Below, piece by piece: positions 19,136-28,288 of a stretch of DNA of 64,000 bases. The position numbers and the translations under genes are program-made. Source of the stretch: Vibrio penaeicida (GTDB taxonomy: Bacteria > Pseudomonadota > Gammaproteobacteria > Enterobacterales > Vibrionaceae); the NCBI RefSeq assembly GCF_002933855.1, contig NZ_BFAQ01000017.1, forward strand, positions 62,001 to 126,000, written 5' to 3'. Under the pieces are notes generated by a model, which saw only the letters and a program-made list of their open reading frames with translations, did not search any database and had not been told where the DNA came from. Numbering within the stretch: position 1 is the stretch's first letter; every line of letters begins with the position of its first letter.

Positions 19136-19828
19136 GTGAAATATTTAACAGCATTTTTATCTTTGGTGGTCACGTCTGCATGGGCCAATGAAGACTTACG
19201 CGTATGTTTAGCCGATACAGAAATGAACCCAGGTAACCGCTTTACTCATGAAGTGATCACCACCGATGCAGGAGATTACAAAGTAGTGAATGATGCAGCG
19301 ACGGGCCTGCAGTGGAGTTACTGCTTTATCGGGCAAACACTGAGTAGTGATCAAATGAGTTGCGAGGGTGTACCTACCGTAGCTATGGATCTGTTCCCAG
19401 AGCGTAGGTTCTACCCGAATGTGAGAGAAAAAACCCTAGAAATCGTTGAAGCAGAAAATCAGCGATTAGGGGAATCTAACCATTTGTGGCATTTGCCAAA
19501 TATGAAAGATATGCTCACTATTTATAATAAGCGATGTGTTCCAGCTACGTATCCCATGTTTAGCTATAACATTGGCCTAACAACGGAAGAGATCATTGCC
19601 TTAAAAGAGACGGATTTTGATTGGGACTGGCCAGACGATCAACAAGCGGCCGCGTCTGAAAAAATAAATAGAGGGCGAGCTTATCATTCACTTCAAGTCA
19701 GTACAGACTCGAATCAACCGGGCGACTACTTATTCTTTTATACGGTTCCATTCACTGGTCACAGTTCACCACTGAGAGCCCATATACAAAATTACAGTAT
19801 GATGCGTTTGGTAAGGAAAAAACCATAA
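19136..19828 (+). CDS. secreted DUF1566-like protein
   Basis: About 230 residues. I choose the GTG at 19136: it has an AAAGGAAC ribosome-binding site at good spacing and starts a clean signal peptide (VKYLTAFLSLVVTSAWA). Longer starts from 19100 would overlap the upstream gene and put a charged stretch before the signal. The mature protein has DAATGLQWSYC and LWHLPNMKDMLTIYNKRC, the W...C and LPxxKD pattern of DUF1566, similar to the end of the preceding lipoprotein. The two genes form one unit ending at the terminator at 19841-19872. Confidence 0.7.
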   Translation: MKYLTAFLSLVVTSAWANEDLRVCLADTEMNPGNRFTHEVITTDAGDYKVVNDAATGLQWSYCFIGQTLSSDQMSCEGVPTVAMDLFPERRFYPNVREKTLEIVEAENQRLGESNHLWHLPNMKDMLTIYNKRCVPATYPMFSYNIGLTTEEIIALKETDFDWDWPDDQQAAASEKINRGRAYHSLQVSTDSNQPGDYLFFYTVPFTGHSSPLRAHIQNYSMMRLVRKKP

Positions 19829-19840
19829 CAGCAGTAAATA

Positions 19841-19872
19841 AAGCCAGTCAGCAATAGCTGACTGGCTTTTTA
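19841..19872. terminator. bidirectional terminator
   Basis: AGCCAGTCAGC and GCTGACTGGCT form a perfect 11-bp stem with an AATA loop, followed by TTTT on the plus strand and preceded by A-rich sequence, between convergent genes. Confidence 0.85.
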
Positions 19873-19926
19873 GATAGAATTGTCTCGCCTGAACCTTGAA
19901 TCAAGGTTTATAGCTAGCAACTTGTC

Positions 19927-21114
19927 CTATGCCCACTGCCCAGCAACAAAACCGCTCGACCATGCCCATTGGAAATTGTAGCCACCAAGCCAGCCCGTCA
20001 CATCCATCACTTCTCCGATGAAGTACAGCCCTTGAATATCCTTGCACTCCATGGTTTTGGAAGATAGGTGATCGGTATTCACGCCACCCAAAGTAACCTC
20101 TGCCGTGCGATACCCTTCGGTACCATTAGGTAGGATTTGCCAATTTTCTAAGTAAGCTTCAATTGCTTGCAGATCTTTGTCGTTAAACTGTTTTAGCGGC
20201 TTATCCGTTAGATCTTTGCGGTCGATGAGGGTCTCAACCAAACGCTTGGGAAGTACTTTGGAAAGCGTATTCTTTAAGCTTTGATTTGGGTGTTTCTCGC
20301 GAGAAGTGGTCAGCAGATCCACTACATCTGATTCAGGAACTAAGTTAATCGTAACCTTCTGACCAGCTTGCCAAAATGAAGATATCTGTAACACCGCAGG
20401 GCCAGATAAACCACGATGAGTAAACAGCAGTGCTTCTTTGAAAACGGTGCCGTCTTCGGCGGTGATTTCAGAAGGAACGGCAATACCAGACAGCGGCTCA
20501 AACGCTTCCTTATCTTCTTTATGCAGAGTAAAAGGTACTAAACCAGCGGTAGTCGAAATCACTTCTAAACCAAATTGCTCGGCGACTTGATAACCAAATG
20601 GTGTGGCACCCAATTTCGGCATGGATAAACCACCCGTGGCTATCACCAAAGATTCACAGGTGATTTCGTCGGTGTCTATATGAAGTGAGAAACCGCTGTC
20701 TGTTTTTTGAATGTTGTGGATATCAGCGCGATAACGTTGGGTAATGCTCGGTTGGTCGCACTCTTTTAGCAAAACGTCCACGATGTCCTTGGCTGAATCG
20801 AGACAGAACAGCTGCCCATGATCGCGTTCTTCAAAATCGACGCCATATTTTGAAACAAGCGAGATGAAGTCCCAATTGGTGTATTGGGACAAGGCGGATT
20901 TCACGAAATGGGGGTTCTGGCACAAGAAGTTGTTTGCCGTCACATCGTAGTTGGTGAAGTTACAACGACCGCCACCCGAGATCAGAATTTTTCGCCCCGG
21001 CTTTTTGGCATGATCCACCACCAGTACCCGGCGACCACGCTTGCCCGCTTCGGCTGCACACATTAAGCCTGCCGCTCCGGCACCAATGACTACGACATCA
21101 AATTCTGAACTCAT
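19927..21114 (-). CDS. yhiN: YhiN/HI0933-family flavoprotein
   Basis: NAD(P)/FAD-dependent oxidoreductase of the HI0933 family, about 395 residues. The start at 21114 is preferred because GGAAG lies at correct spacing and the protein then opens with MSSEFDVVVIGAGAAGLMCA, the FAD-binding loop; a start 15 codons earlier (21159) is possible. Other marks are GRKILISGGGRCNFTN, CESLVIATGGLSMPKLG and the C-terminal GLYFIGEVMDVTGWLGGYN. The cellular reaction of this conserved family is not established. It is convergent with the DUF1566-like gene. Confidence 0.85.
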   Translation of the reverse strand: MSSEFDVVVIGAGAAGLMCAAEAGKRGRRVLVVDHAKKPGRKILISGGGRCNFTNYDVTANNFLCQNPHFVKSALSQYTNWDFISLVSKYGVDFEERDHGQLFCLDSAKDIVDVLLKECDQPSITQRYRADIHNIQKTDSGFSLHIDTDEITCESLVIATGGLSMPKLGATPFGYQVAEQFGLEVISTTAGLVPFTLHKEDKEAFEPLSGIAVPSEITAEDGTVFKEALLFTHRGLSGPAVLQISSFWQAGQKVTINLVPESDVVDLLTTSREKHPNQSLKNTLSKVLPKRLVETLIDRKDLTDKPLKQFNDKDLQAIEAYLENWQILPNGTEGYRTAEVTLGGVNTDHLSSKTMECKDIQGLYFIGEVMDVTGWLGGYNFQWAWSSGFVAGQWA

Positions 21115-21170
21115 TACTTCTTCCACAACGACTTGAGCTTTTGGGTTTGCTGCGCTCAATCAAAATAAAA

Positions 21171-21199
21171 AGGATGCGCGAATTATCGCGCATCCTTGC
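21171..21199 (-). terminator. terminator downstream of uspB
   Basis: AAGGATGCGCGA / TCGCGCATCCTT is a perfect 12-bp stem with a 4-base loop, followed on the minus strand by TTTTATTTTG. Confidence 0.85.
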
Positions 21200-21263
21200 A
21201 AATCTGATGGGTATTTTACCCAGAGTTACGCTGGGTTTCTACCTCGTCTTGTTTAGCCTTTGA

Positions 21264-21587
21264 TTACAACATAATGGCAGCAAATAAAGTCACACCAAGT
21301 AATGTTGTCGTGAGTACAAACAACTCTCTGACTTTATTACATTTCCCGGTAAAAATAGGATCGTGATGATGCAGATACTCGCGGCTTTTCAAGTAATGAA
21401 AAAGTCGGACTTGTTTGGTGACGTTACCGTGCGTAGTGAAAAAACCACCACCATCTACCTGCTGATAAAGTAATGGATGGGCTTCGCGCATGATATAAAT
21501 GAGTGCGCGTAACGCGGTAAGGTATCTCGCCATATTAACGCAGCTGACGAGCATAAGCGTGAATAGAATAGTATCGACACTGATCAT
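21264..21587 (-). CDS. uspB: universal stress protein B
   Basis: 107-residue predicted inner-membrane protein matching Usp[18 protein letters not shown], then [17 protein letters not shown] and KQVRLFHYL, with hydrophobic helices at both ends. The ATG at 21587 is preferred over the upstream in-frame ATG because AGGGAGG sits just before it and E. coli UspB begins at the same place (MIS). In E. coli UspB is induced in stationary phase and linked to ethanol resistance. It sits between yhiN and ftnA, with uspA divergent beyond ftnA. Confidence 0.9.
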   Translation of the reverse strand: MISVDTILFTLMLVSCVNMARYLTALRALIYIMREAHPLLYQQVDGGGFFTTHGNVTKQVRLFHYLKSREYLHHHDPIFTGKCNKVRELFVLTTTLLGVTLFAAIML

Positions 21588-21654
21588 CTTTTCCTCCCTA
21601 CATCTTCTTAGACGCCAAAAGGAAAAGACAATCAAATTGACTTTAACTCGCTAC

Positions 21655-22185
21655 TTATACCGTAGCGGAAGCGTCCATGATAGAAGATGAACCTTCTTTT
21701 GCCATGGCTGCTAGATCTTTGTCGATAAAGAACAGTGCTTTACCATCTTCACCTACAAGTTCCAGCTTATCTAAAATCCCTTTAAACAATTTCTCTTCTT
21801 CATGTTGCTCTGCAACGTACCACTGAAGAAAGTTAAAGGTTGAGTAGTCCTGACTAGTAAATGCACCGTGCGCCAGTTTGTTGATTTTCTGAGTGATCAT
21901 TTGCTCATGTTCAAACGTTTCACGGAAAACATCACCAAGGCTACCAAACTCGTGCTTTGGCGCTTCTATAGCACCTAAGATAGGCATTGCTCCTGTTTCG
22001 CTCACATAAGTAAAGAGACGTTGCATATGCTCCATTTCTTCTACTGCGTGAGCACGCAAAAACTCGGCCGCACCTTCAAATCCTTTATCTTCACACCAAG
22101 CACTCATTTGTAAGTATAGATTGGATGAAAAGAATTCGAGGTTTATTTGCTCATTCAGTTGTTCGACCATTGTCTGAGACAGCAT
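21655..22185 (-). CDS. ftnA: non-haem ferritin
   Basis: 176-residue ferritin. Ferroxidase ligands are visible: Glu in [18 protein letters not shown] (about residue 17), the EEMEHMQR segment (about 49-54), and the Glu/Gln pair in [15 protein letters not shown] (about 125-134). Length and sequence match bacterial FtnA iron-storage proteins, which form 24-mers and oxidise Fe(II). It is a cytoplasmic protein with its own spacing from uspB (67 bp). Confidence 0.95.
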   Translation of the reverse strand: MLSQTMVEQLNEQINLEFFSSNLYLQMSAWCEDKGFEGAAEFLRAHAVEEMEHMQRLFTYVSETGAMPILGAIEAPKHEFGSLGDVFRETFEHEQMITQKINKLAHGAFTSQDYSTFNFLQWYVAEQHEEEKLFKGILDKLELVGEDGKALFFIDKDLAAMAKEGSSSIMDASATV

Positions 22186-22449
22186 GAAATGCTCCTGTTA
22201 ACTACTTGTAATTATTGTCACTATAACACGATATTTGGGAGCGTCGAGGCTTCAATTTTCTCATTGAGAATAAGAACAATTAGCCCCAAAAAACCCTATC
22301 GTGAACCAAAAATCTACCTTAATTTAATATGAGTAGGTACGTATAAGATAGCAATGGGATCTCTTTGGCAAAATATTGATAGATGAAATGCTAGTCTTAA
22401 ATCAGAACTGTTGAAGGGAATTGTCCGAGTACGGGCTGGAGTATAGATT

Positions 22450-22878
22450 ATGAGCTATCAACATATATTGGTCACTGTCGACCTATCAGACGACAGCAAA
22501 ATTCTGATTGAGAAAGCCGTCAAACTTGCTTCCCCTCTTGAAGCCGCTGTCTCCTTTATTCACATCGATGTGAATTATGCCGAGCTCTATACCGGGCTTA
22601 TCGATATAAACCTTGCCGATACTCAACACCACAATATGGAAGCTTCCCAAAAACAGCTGCAAATATTGGCCGACCACGCCAGCTACCCGATTAAGCTCAC
22701 TTTAGTTGGAACAGGGGATTTGAGCGGCGAGCTATGCGAAGCCATCAACGATCTTAAAATAGATTTGGTGGTCTGTGGGCACCATCAAGATTTTTGGAGC
22801 AAGCTGCTTTCTTCTACTAGGCAGCTCATCAATTGCACTCCGGTTGATATGCTGGTGGTGCCACTGCAAGATAGCTAA
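22450..22878 (+). CDS. uspA: universal stress protein A
   Basis: 142 residues closely matching UspA: YQHILVTVDLSDDSK at the N-terminus, HIDVNYAELYTGLIDIN, and the C-terminal DLVVCGHHQDFWSKLLSS with RQLIN...DMLVVPL. This is the E. coli UspA type, which lacks the ATP-binding GxxGx9GS motif. It is a cytoplasmic stress-survival protein. Transcribed away from ftnA/uspB; the gap 22186-22449 holds both promoters. Confidence 0.95.
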   Translation: MSYQHILVTVDLSDDSKILIEKAVKLASPLEAAVSFIHIDVNYAELYTGLIDINLADTQHHNMEASQKQLQILADHASYPIKLTLVGTGDLSGELCEAINDLKIDLVVCGHHQDFWSKLLSSTRQLINCTPVDMLVVPLQDS

Positions 22879-22927
22879 GGTCTGTTAAGTCTAGATTCTA
22901 AACCCAACCAAATACTTAAGACATGAT

Positions 22928-22958
22928 AATGGCGAGCATTGAGCTCGCCATTTTTATG
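22928..22958. terminator. terminator between uspA and the Lys-rich protein gene
   Basis: ATGGCGAGC / GCTCGCCAT stem followed by TTTT on the plus strand; lies between convergent genes and may serve both. Confidence 0.8.
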
Positions 22959-22978
22959 AATTTTTTAGGCTGCGTTGA

Positions 22979-23497
22979 TCAATGAATGTGCTGGTGTTGA
23001 GACAAGCTCCCCTGTGCCACAAGAACCCCCTGATTAATTCGACTGAAGCGATTTTCTAATTTCTTGTGTTTCTTGAGTAATTTCTTTTGCTTTTTAAGTA
23101 TTTTCTTCTGTTTTTTCAATATACCTTTCAGCTTTTTCTGACCTTTCTTTTGTTTTTTCAATGCTTTTTTCGACAACGTCAATTCATTGCTTTCGGTCAG
23201 TATTGGCTGAGATGGTTCAATCGAGATTTCAACTCCATCGGCACCAGAGGTGGCTTGCTGTAAAACGCGATCAGCGGCGAGGGATTCGGCAACCAAACCA
23301 CATTTGGCTTGTTTCTCTGAGGCATTTTCCATGCAAGAAGCGGGCGGAATTGCGGCAGGTTTACACAGATTCTTTTTGTCAGAGGAAGAACGTGCACAAG
23401 AACGGCAGAGATATTTAGGGGAAGACACCAAAGCATGGATTTCACCCAAACTGGCGCTGATGTCACGACGATTTAGTTTGCAAAAACGCTCTGCCAT
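22979..23497 (-). CDS. Cys-rich, Lys-repeat protein of unknown function
   Basis: 172 residues from the ATG at 23497; an earlier in-frame start at 23539 is possible. The N-terminal half has seven Cys, including a CRSCARS pair and a motif SSPKYLCRSCAR that could bind metal. The C-terminal half is strongly basic and repetitive, with ILKKQKK / LLKKHKK repeats (about 125-150) likely to form a charged helix, and the tail is QHQHIH. I do not recognise the family. A 7-1-7 palindrome resembling a Fur site lies 50 bp upstream. Metal handling or nucleic-acid binding is possible but unproven. Confidence 0.65.
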   Translation of the reverse strand: MAERFCKLNRRDISASLGEIHALVSSPKYLCRSCARSSSDKKNLCKPAAIPPASCMENASEKQAKCGLVAESLAADRVLQQATSGADGVEISIEPSQPILTESNELTLSKKALKKQKKGQKKLKGILKKQKKILKKQKKLLKKHKKLENRFSRINQGVLVAQGSLSQHQHIH

Positions 23498-23546
23498 TTT
23501 ACTGCTCCGGCTCCAATATACGTCAATTACAGAAAGCAATTAACTA

Positions 23547-23561
23547 TAAGAATCATTCTTA
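23547..23561 (-). promoter_or_regulatory. candidate Fur-like palindrome
   Basis: TAAGAAT-C-ATTCTTA is a perfect 7-1-7 inverted repeat, the geometry of a Fur box, with 10 of 14 consensus positions matched. It is 50 bp upstream of the start at 23497. Confidence 0.35.
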
Positions 23562-23615
23562 CTTAGATATACAGATAGGAATGCGCCGAAGCAAGCGGTA
23601 ATTTACGTCGAATTG

Positions 23616-24395
23616 TTATGTCATTGATGCCTTTACATATACATCAAATCGATTTTTTTTGGTCTCTATCGCCATGGACGGTTTTTCGCCATCTAACCAG
23701 TCGGCGTAGTCAGGACGTTTAACAATAACGCGTTTTTTTGCCAATTCAAAAGCAGGGGTTAATAACCCGTCAGCATCATGGTCTGCGCCTACTAATGATT
23801 GAAATACACGCATCTCTTTTTTCACTAACGCTGATTTCTTTTTGTTCTCTGGGTGAGGATACATTGGGTCGAGGTAGACCACATCAGGGGCTTCAAACTC
23901 TGCGTTATTACGCAATTCATTTAAGGCATCGAGGCTCGACGCATGAAGAAGAGACATTCTTTCACTCACCCACGAGCCTATTTCTGAGTCGAGTTTAGCT
24001 CTGGATAAGCCATCATCTAACAGCGCTGCAACCACTGGGTTTCGCTCCACCATTTGAACATGACACCCCAGAGAAGCCAACACAAATGCATCTCGACCCA
24101 ACCCCGCAGTGCCATCCAAAATCGTAGGCGTCGCACCTTTATTCAAACCCGCAGCTTTGGCGATAGCCTGCCCTTTACCACCACCGAATTTGCGCCTGTG
24201 ACCGACGGCTCCACCCACTAAGTCGACGTATATCGCCCCAAGTTTTATTTCATCTAACTTGCGCAGCTCTAAGCGTTCATGAGTAAGCACCAAACCAAAT
24301 TCAGATTTAGGGTCATGAGTCAGTCCCCATTGCCCAGCAATGGCGTTGAGTTCAGATTGTCGATGAGGGGCTTCGCAGATAAGGTTCAGCTGCAC
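23616..24395 (-). CDS. rsmJ: 16S rRNA m2G1516 methyltransferase RsmJ
   Basis: About 259 residues, S-adenosylmethionine-dependent methyltransferase. I place the start at the GTG at 24395, which has GGAG six bases upstream and gives the usual [11 protein letters not shown] opening; a TTG at 24407 is the alternative. The SAM site is [19 protein letters not shown] with the acidic residue in VQMVERNP, and [13 protein letters not shown] is the NPPY-like catalytic loop. [18 protein letters not shown] is the RsmJ-specific RNA-binding segment. It methylates N2 of G1516 in 16S rRNA. Confidence 0.93.
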   Translation of the reverse strand: MQLNLICEAPHRQSELNAIAGQWGLTHDPKSEFGLVLTHERLELRKLDEIKLGAIYVDLVGGAVGHRRKFGGGKGQAIAKAAGLNKGATPTILDGTAGLGRDAFVLASLGCHVQMVERNPVVAALLDDGLSRAKLDSEIGSWVSERMSLLHASSLDALNELRNNAEFEAPDVVYLDPMYPHPENKKKSALVKKEMRVFQSLVGADHDADGLLTPAFELAKKRVIVKRPDYADWLDGEKPSMAIETKKNRFDVYVKASMT

Positions 24396-24495
24396 GGTTG
24401 GCTCCAAGGGGAAATTTTTGCGTCAGTTTACCTGAATAACCTCAGATTCACACAATAATCACGAATGGCAATCACGAACAGCTTAGTGAATACCG

Positions 24496-27400
24496 CTAGT
24501 CATTTTCCGCGAGTAAAGTGCGCTTTTCCAGAACGAGCTCGTCCACTAGTTCTGACAGTGGCTTGGGCATACCTATATGGTAGCCTTGCCCGTAATTCAC
24601 GCCTAATTTGCTCAAACAAGCCATCACGGCAGACGACTCCACAAATTCAGCAACCGTGACTTTGCCCATTTGCTGAGCGAGATCGTTAATGGAGCGAACC
24701 ATGACATAATCGCTCTCATTTTGGTCTATTTCTCGCACAAAAATACCATCAATCTTCACGATATCAACGGGGAGAGTTTTCAGATAACCAAAGGAAGATA
24801 GCCCCGAACCAAAATCATCCAACGCCACCAAACAACCTAACGATTTCAATTCGGTAAACGCTTGGCTCGCTTGCTTAATACTATGAATCGCAGCGGTTTC
24901 AGTTATCTCTAAGCAGACTTTGTGATTAGGAAATTTGCTCTGCTGCAACGCACCTTTCAACGTCGTCATAAAGTCTTGGTTACCCACCGATTGCCCCGAA
25001 ATATTAATCGACACTCTGTCTAGATGCGCCGCTTGCTCTGGATGTTCGTCTAGCCAACTCAACGTCCTAGTGACGACAAACTTATCAACTAAATGCGCAA
25101 TATTGTAACGCTCGGTCGCAGGCATGAAGACACCTGGGGAAATGTATTCCCCATTAGAGTCCACCAGCCGAACCAATATTTCAAAGTAGCATTGGTGAGC
25201 ATTCTCTTTTTCTAAGCCCTGAATTTGTTGGGCAAATAGCTGCAGGCGATCATTCGCAATCGCTTCATGTACCAAATTCACGCTTTCCATCTCGCGCTCA
25301 CGTTGCTTGAGCTCTTCATCGTCTAGCAAGTAAAGCTGATAGCGGTTTCTGCCTTCTTCCTTAGCGGCATGACAAGCAGTATCGGCGTGCGCGTGCACCA
25401 TCTGAGGCGAGTCTGCGGTGTGGTCAATAAGCCGAATTCCGATGGAACAGCTGATATTCAATGTTAGATCATCACGAACAAATGGGTGCTGATTCAATTG
25501 ATCAATGATCGACTGAGCAATATCAGTCGCTTCACTTTTAGCGCAATCTCGCAATAACACAGCAAACTCATCCCCCCCCATGCGCGATAAAATGGCACTA
25601 TTGGGCAAAATTTGTTGAATCAACAACGCACAAAAAGCAATGGCTTCATCTCCGGCTTCATGCCCAACCGTATCGTTAATCACCTTGAGTTGATCGAGAT
25701 CGAGGAACAGCATGGCATGAGTGCGAACATGCCCTTCGACTTCCACCATGGCTTTTTGCAATTGCTGCTCAAAGAAGTTTCGGTTGTAAGTGCCTGTCAG
25801 TAAATCGTGTTGAGCCTGATACGCCAATTGCTGTGACAAATCGTGGGTTTCACTGATGTCTTCACCCACAATCAGCAATTGGTGAGTTTCGGTTAATGGG
25901 CGGATATTTTCTCGAACCCAAATGGTGAAGCCACTCGCAGTCGTGTATTCAATTTCACGTCGCCAAACAGAAAGATGGTGAGGTTTGGGCTGAAGCAGTA
26001 CTTGGCGCGCATTCAGTTCAACCGAACCAGCATAGAAATCTTCTAATTTCCGTCCGAGCATTTGCTGTGCGGAATAGCTAAGCAACTCTTGTGCGAATCG
26101 GTTCACCGCTTGAATTCGGTTGTTTTCATCCAGTGTCATCATCATCACGGGTTGCTTTTCGTAGTAATGACGAAAATCGGCTTCACTGGCGAGTAATTTT
26201 TGCTCGGTCGCTTTACGCGCTGTGATGTCTTGCGCTTCCAGCAGGAAATGGCATTGATCGCCAATCTCATGGGGGAGCGGTTTAATCGCAACATCCAGAA
26301 CACTCAATCCATAATGCTGGCGAATCAATTCGGCTTCAAATCGAACAGAGTCTTCTTGTCCTATTTGCTCAAGGTATTCTTTGAATGTTTTCTTTGACTC
26401 TTCACACCACCCTCGATATTGCCAAATGGGGCGACCATACTGGGCCCCTTTCACGTAAAGCAAGTCTTGAAGTTTGTTGTTGCTCGACACCAATTTTCCA
26501 AACTGATCCACAATACCAATGTATTGATAACTTTGATCGAATATGGACTCCAGCAGTACTTGGCTTTGCTTGGCTTGTGTTTCACTCTGCTTGAGACGCT
26601 TCATGTAATAAAGCAGCGACCCAATAACGGCAAGTAGTATAAACACAGCGGTAGAGAGCACTTTTATTTCACGTGCGTATTGCACAAAGTACGGTTCGGG
26701 TTTGTTCAGAATGGTATCTGCGAGCACTGCCGAATCTTTCATGCCCCATTTTTGCAAAACTTGATAATCCAATTTTAAATGGGTACGAATAGGGCGAGGA
26801 GTAGGTAATGGCTCTCCTTCTTTCTGGTTCAAGACCGTAAAAAGCAGCTCTCCTACCGCTGCGCCATTGGCAAACCCGTCTTGCATAAAACCGCCGACGC
26901 TGCCCAGCCCGAGACCAGCGTTATAAGCCATATACACTGGAGCATTCGCTCGCTCATTGAGAGTTTTCCACGACACATCCTCAATCACGTTGCCCTGCTT
27001 ATCGCGAAAGTAAATCCAAAATAGGATGCTGTTTTCTGCATTTAAGCCGGAGGCAACATTCAACAGTTCATCAAATGTTTCTGGAACAACACTTTCCACC
27101 AATGATTTGTCATCTGGGTTCTCATTCAAATATTTAGCAATTTGGGCTCTGGCCGCCTCCCCTGTTACCGAATAATCCGTCAGCACTACAACGCGTTCCA
27201 CATTTGGCTGTAACTTCTTTATCAGCCGAATGTTGTTGTGGAGGTCAATATTCTCCGAGATACCCGTGGCATTAAGATCTTGGTGGAGTTTAGGTGAGTA
27301 ATTATTGATACCACCAAAGATAACGGGCGTGTCACCGACGTATTCATGCAGGTTTTGCATCATATTGAGCGCGTTGTTATCGCTCACGATAATGGCTTTG

Positions 27401-27678
27401 AAAGACTCTTGTTCTAGCTTGGTTTTGAATAGGTTTTCTAGCTGAGCAAAATATTCTGGTGTTTGTAAACGTTTGGAATCGAGATAGAACACTCGATTTG
27501 GGATTTGATGAGCATCGAGGCGCTGAGCCAGGCCTTCTTGAAAATTGTCCGTCCAGAAGAAACCTTGATGGTATGAATGAACCACCAATACGTTCTCGCT
27601 CGCCTGTACGGCAAAGCTCAGCATGAGCGTTAGTATTACCCCAACAATCCGCACTCGGTACGCTCTCTCTATATCCAT
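24496..27678 (-). CDS. membrane sensor with PAS, GGDEF and EAL domains
   Basis: 1060 residues. After a signal/anchor (to about 26), residues 30-320 form a periplasmic domain like ABC-transporter substrate-binding proteins (LVVHSYHQGFFWTDNFQEGL, VIFGGINNYS). A membrane helix at about 341-360 leads to two PAS domains (about 372-490 and 505-620), a GGDEF domain with intact RMGGDEF near residue 700, and an EAL domain from about 805 whose signature reads EIL. DDFGSGLSSFGYLKTLPVDIVKIDG carries the EAL metal and base residues. It could both make and break cyclic di-GMP. A C8 run at 25572-25579 lies exactly in the GGDEF codons. Confidence 0.9.
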   Translation of the reverse strand: MDIERAYRVRIVGVILTLMLSFAVQASENVLVVHSYHQGFFWTDNFQEGLAQRLDAHQIPNRVFYLDSKRLQTPEYFAQLENLFKTKLEQESFKAIIVSDNNALNMMQNLHEYVGDTPVIFGGINNYSPKLHQDLNATGISENIDLHNNIRLIKKLQPNVERVVVLTDYSVTGEAARAQIAKYLNENPDDKSLVESVVPETFDELLNVASGLNAENSILFWIYFRDKQGNVIEDVSWKTLNERANAPVYMAYNAGLGLGSVGGFMQDGFANGAAVGELLFTVLNQKEGEPLPTPRPIRTHLKLDYQVLQKWGMKDSAVLADTILNKPEPYFVQYAREIKVLSTAVFILLAVIGSLLYYMKRLKQSETQAKQSQVLLESIFDQSYQYIGIVDQFGKLVSSNNKLQDLLYVKGAQYGRPIWQYRGWCEESKKTFKEYLEQIGQEDSVRFEAELIRQHYGLSVLDVAIKPLPHEIGDQCHFLLEAQDITARKATEQKLLASEADFRHYYEKQPVMMMTLDENNRIQAVNRFAQELLSYSAQQMLGRKLEDFYAGSVELNARQVLLQPKPHHLSVWRREIEYTTASGFTIWVRENIRPLTETHQLLIVGEDISETHDLSQQLAYQAQHDLLTGTYNRNFFEQQLQKAMVEVEGHVRTHAMLFLDLDQLKVINDTVGHEAGDEAIAFCALLIQQILPNSAILSRMGGDEFAVLLRDCAKSEATDIAQSIIDQLNQHPFVRDDLTLNISCSIGIRLIDHTADSPQMVHAHADTACHAAKEEGRNRYQLYLLDDEELKQREREMESVNLVHEAIANDRLQLFAQQIQGLEKENAHQCYFEILVRLVDSNGEYISPGVFMPATERYNIAHLVDKFVVTRTLSWLDEHPEQAAHLDRVSINISGQSVGNQDFMTTLKGALQQSKFPNHKVCLEITETAAIHSIKQASQAFTELKSLGCLVALDDFGSGLSSFGYLKTLPVDIVKIDGIFVREIDQNESDYVMVRSINDLAQQMGKVTVAEFVESSAVMACLSKLGVNYGQGYHIGMPKPLSELVDELVLEKRTLLAEND

Positions 27679-27775
27679 TTAATTTCAGTGAGTATATCAG
27701 ATGACGACAACAAGAGCTGTTGTGAAGCATGAGTTTGCAAGATAGGATGTAGCCATTGAATCAGAGGGAACACGT

Positions 27776-28240
27776 ATGCAAACCGCCACAGCACGTCTTG
27801 ATGATCTGGACCGTGAAATTCTTAAAGCGCTGATGGAAGACGCCAGAACCCCTTATGCTGAAATGGCGAAGCAGTTCAACGTTAGCCCTGCCACCATTCA
27901 CGTTCGTATCGAAAAGATGAAAGCGGCGGATGTGATTGAAGGCACCGAAGTGATCGTCAATACCAAAAAACTGGGTTACGACGTCTGCTGTTTTATCGGG
28001 ATCAACCTCAATGCGGCCCGCGATTACCATTCCGCTCTAGAAAAACTGAATGCTTTGGATGAAGTGGTCGAAGCTTATTACACCACTGGGGCATACAACA
28101 TTTTTGTAAAGCTGATGTGTAAATCGATCGAAGAATTGCAATTTGTGCTGATAGACAAACTTCAAGCCATCGATGAAGTTCAGTCCACAGAGACTCTAAT
28201 TTCCCTACAAAATCCCATCAATAGAAACGTGAACCCATAA
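27776..28240 (+). CDS. asnC: AsnC-type Lrp-family regulator
   Basis: 154 residues: an N-terminal helix-turn-helix (LDDLDREILKALMEDARTP, then AKQFNVSPATIHVRIEKM) and a C-terminal RAM/ligand domain (YDVCCFIGINLNAARDY ... YTTGAYNIFVKLMCKSIEEL). It matches AsnC, which activates asparagine synthetase asnA and responds to asparagine in E. coli; no asnA is in this window. The hairpin at 28239-28265 ends its transcription. Confidence 0.88.
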   Translation: MQTATARLDDLDREILKALMEDARTPYAEMAKQFNVSPATIHVRIEKMKAADVIEGTEVIVNTKKLGYDVCCFIGINLNAARDYHSALEKLNALDEVVEAYYTTGAYNIFVKLMCKSIEELQFVLIDKLQAIDEVQSTETLISLQNPINRNVNP

Positions 28241-28265
28241 AAAAACCACCCGAAGGTGGTTTTTG
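28239..28265. terminator. bidirectional terminator between asnC and prlC
   Basis: AAAAACCACC-CGAA-GGTGGTTTTT: a compact stem with A-run and T-run arms, active on either strand, between convergent genes. Confidence 0.9.
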
Positions 28266-28288
28266 CAAATCTAAGTCAAGCTGGGCAA

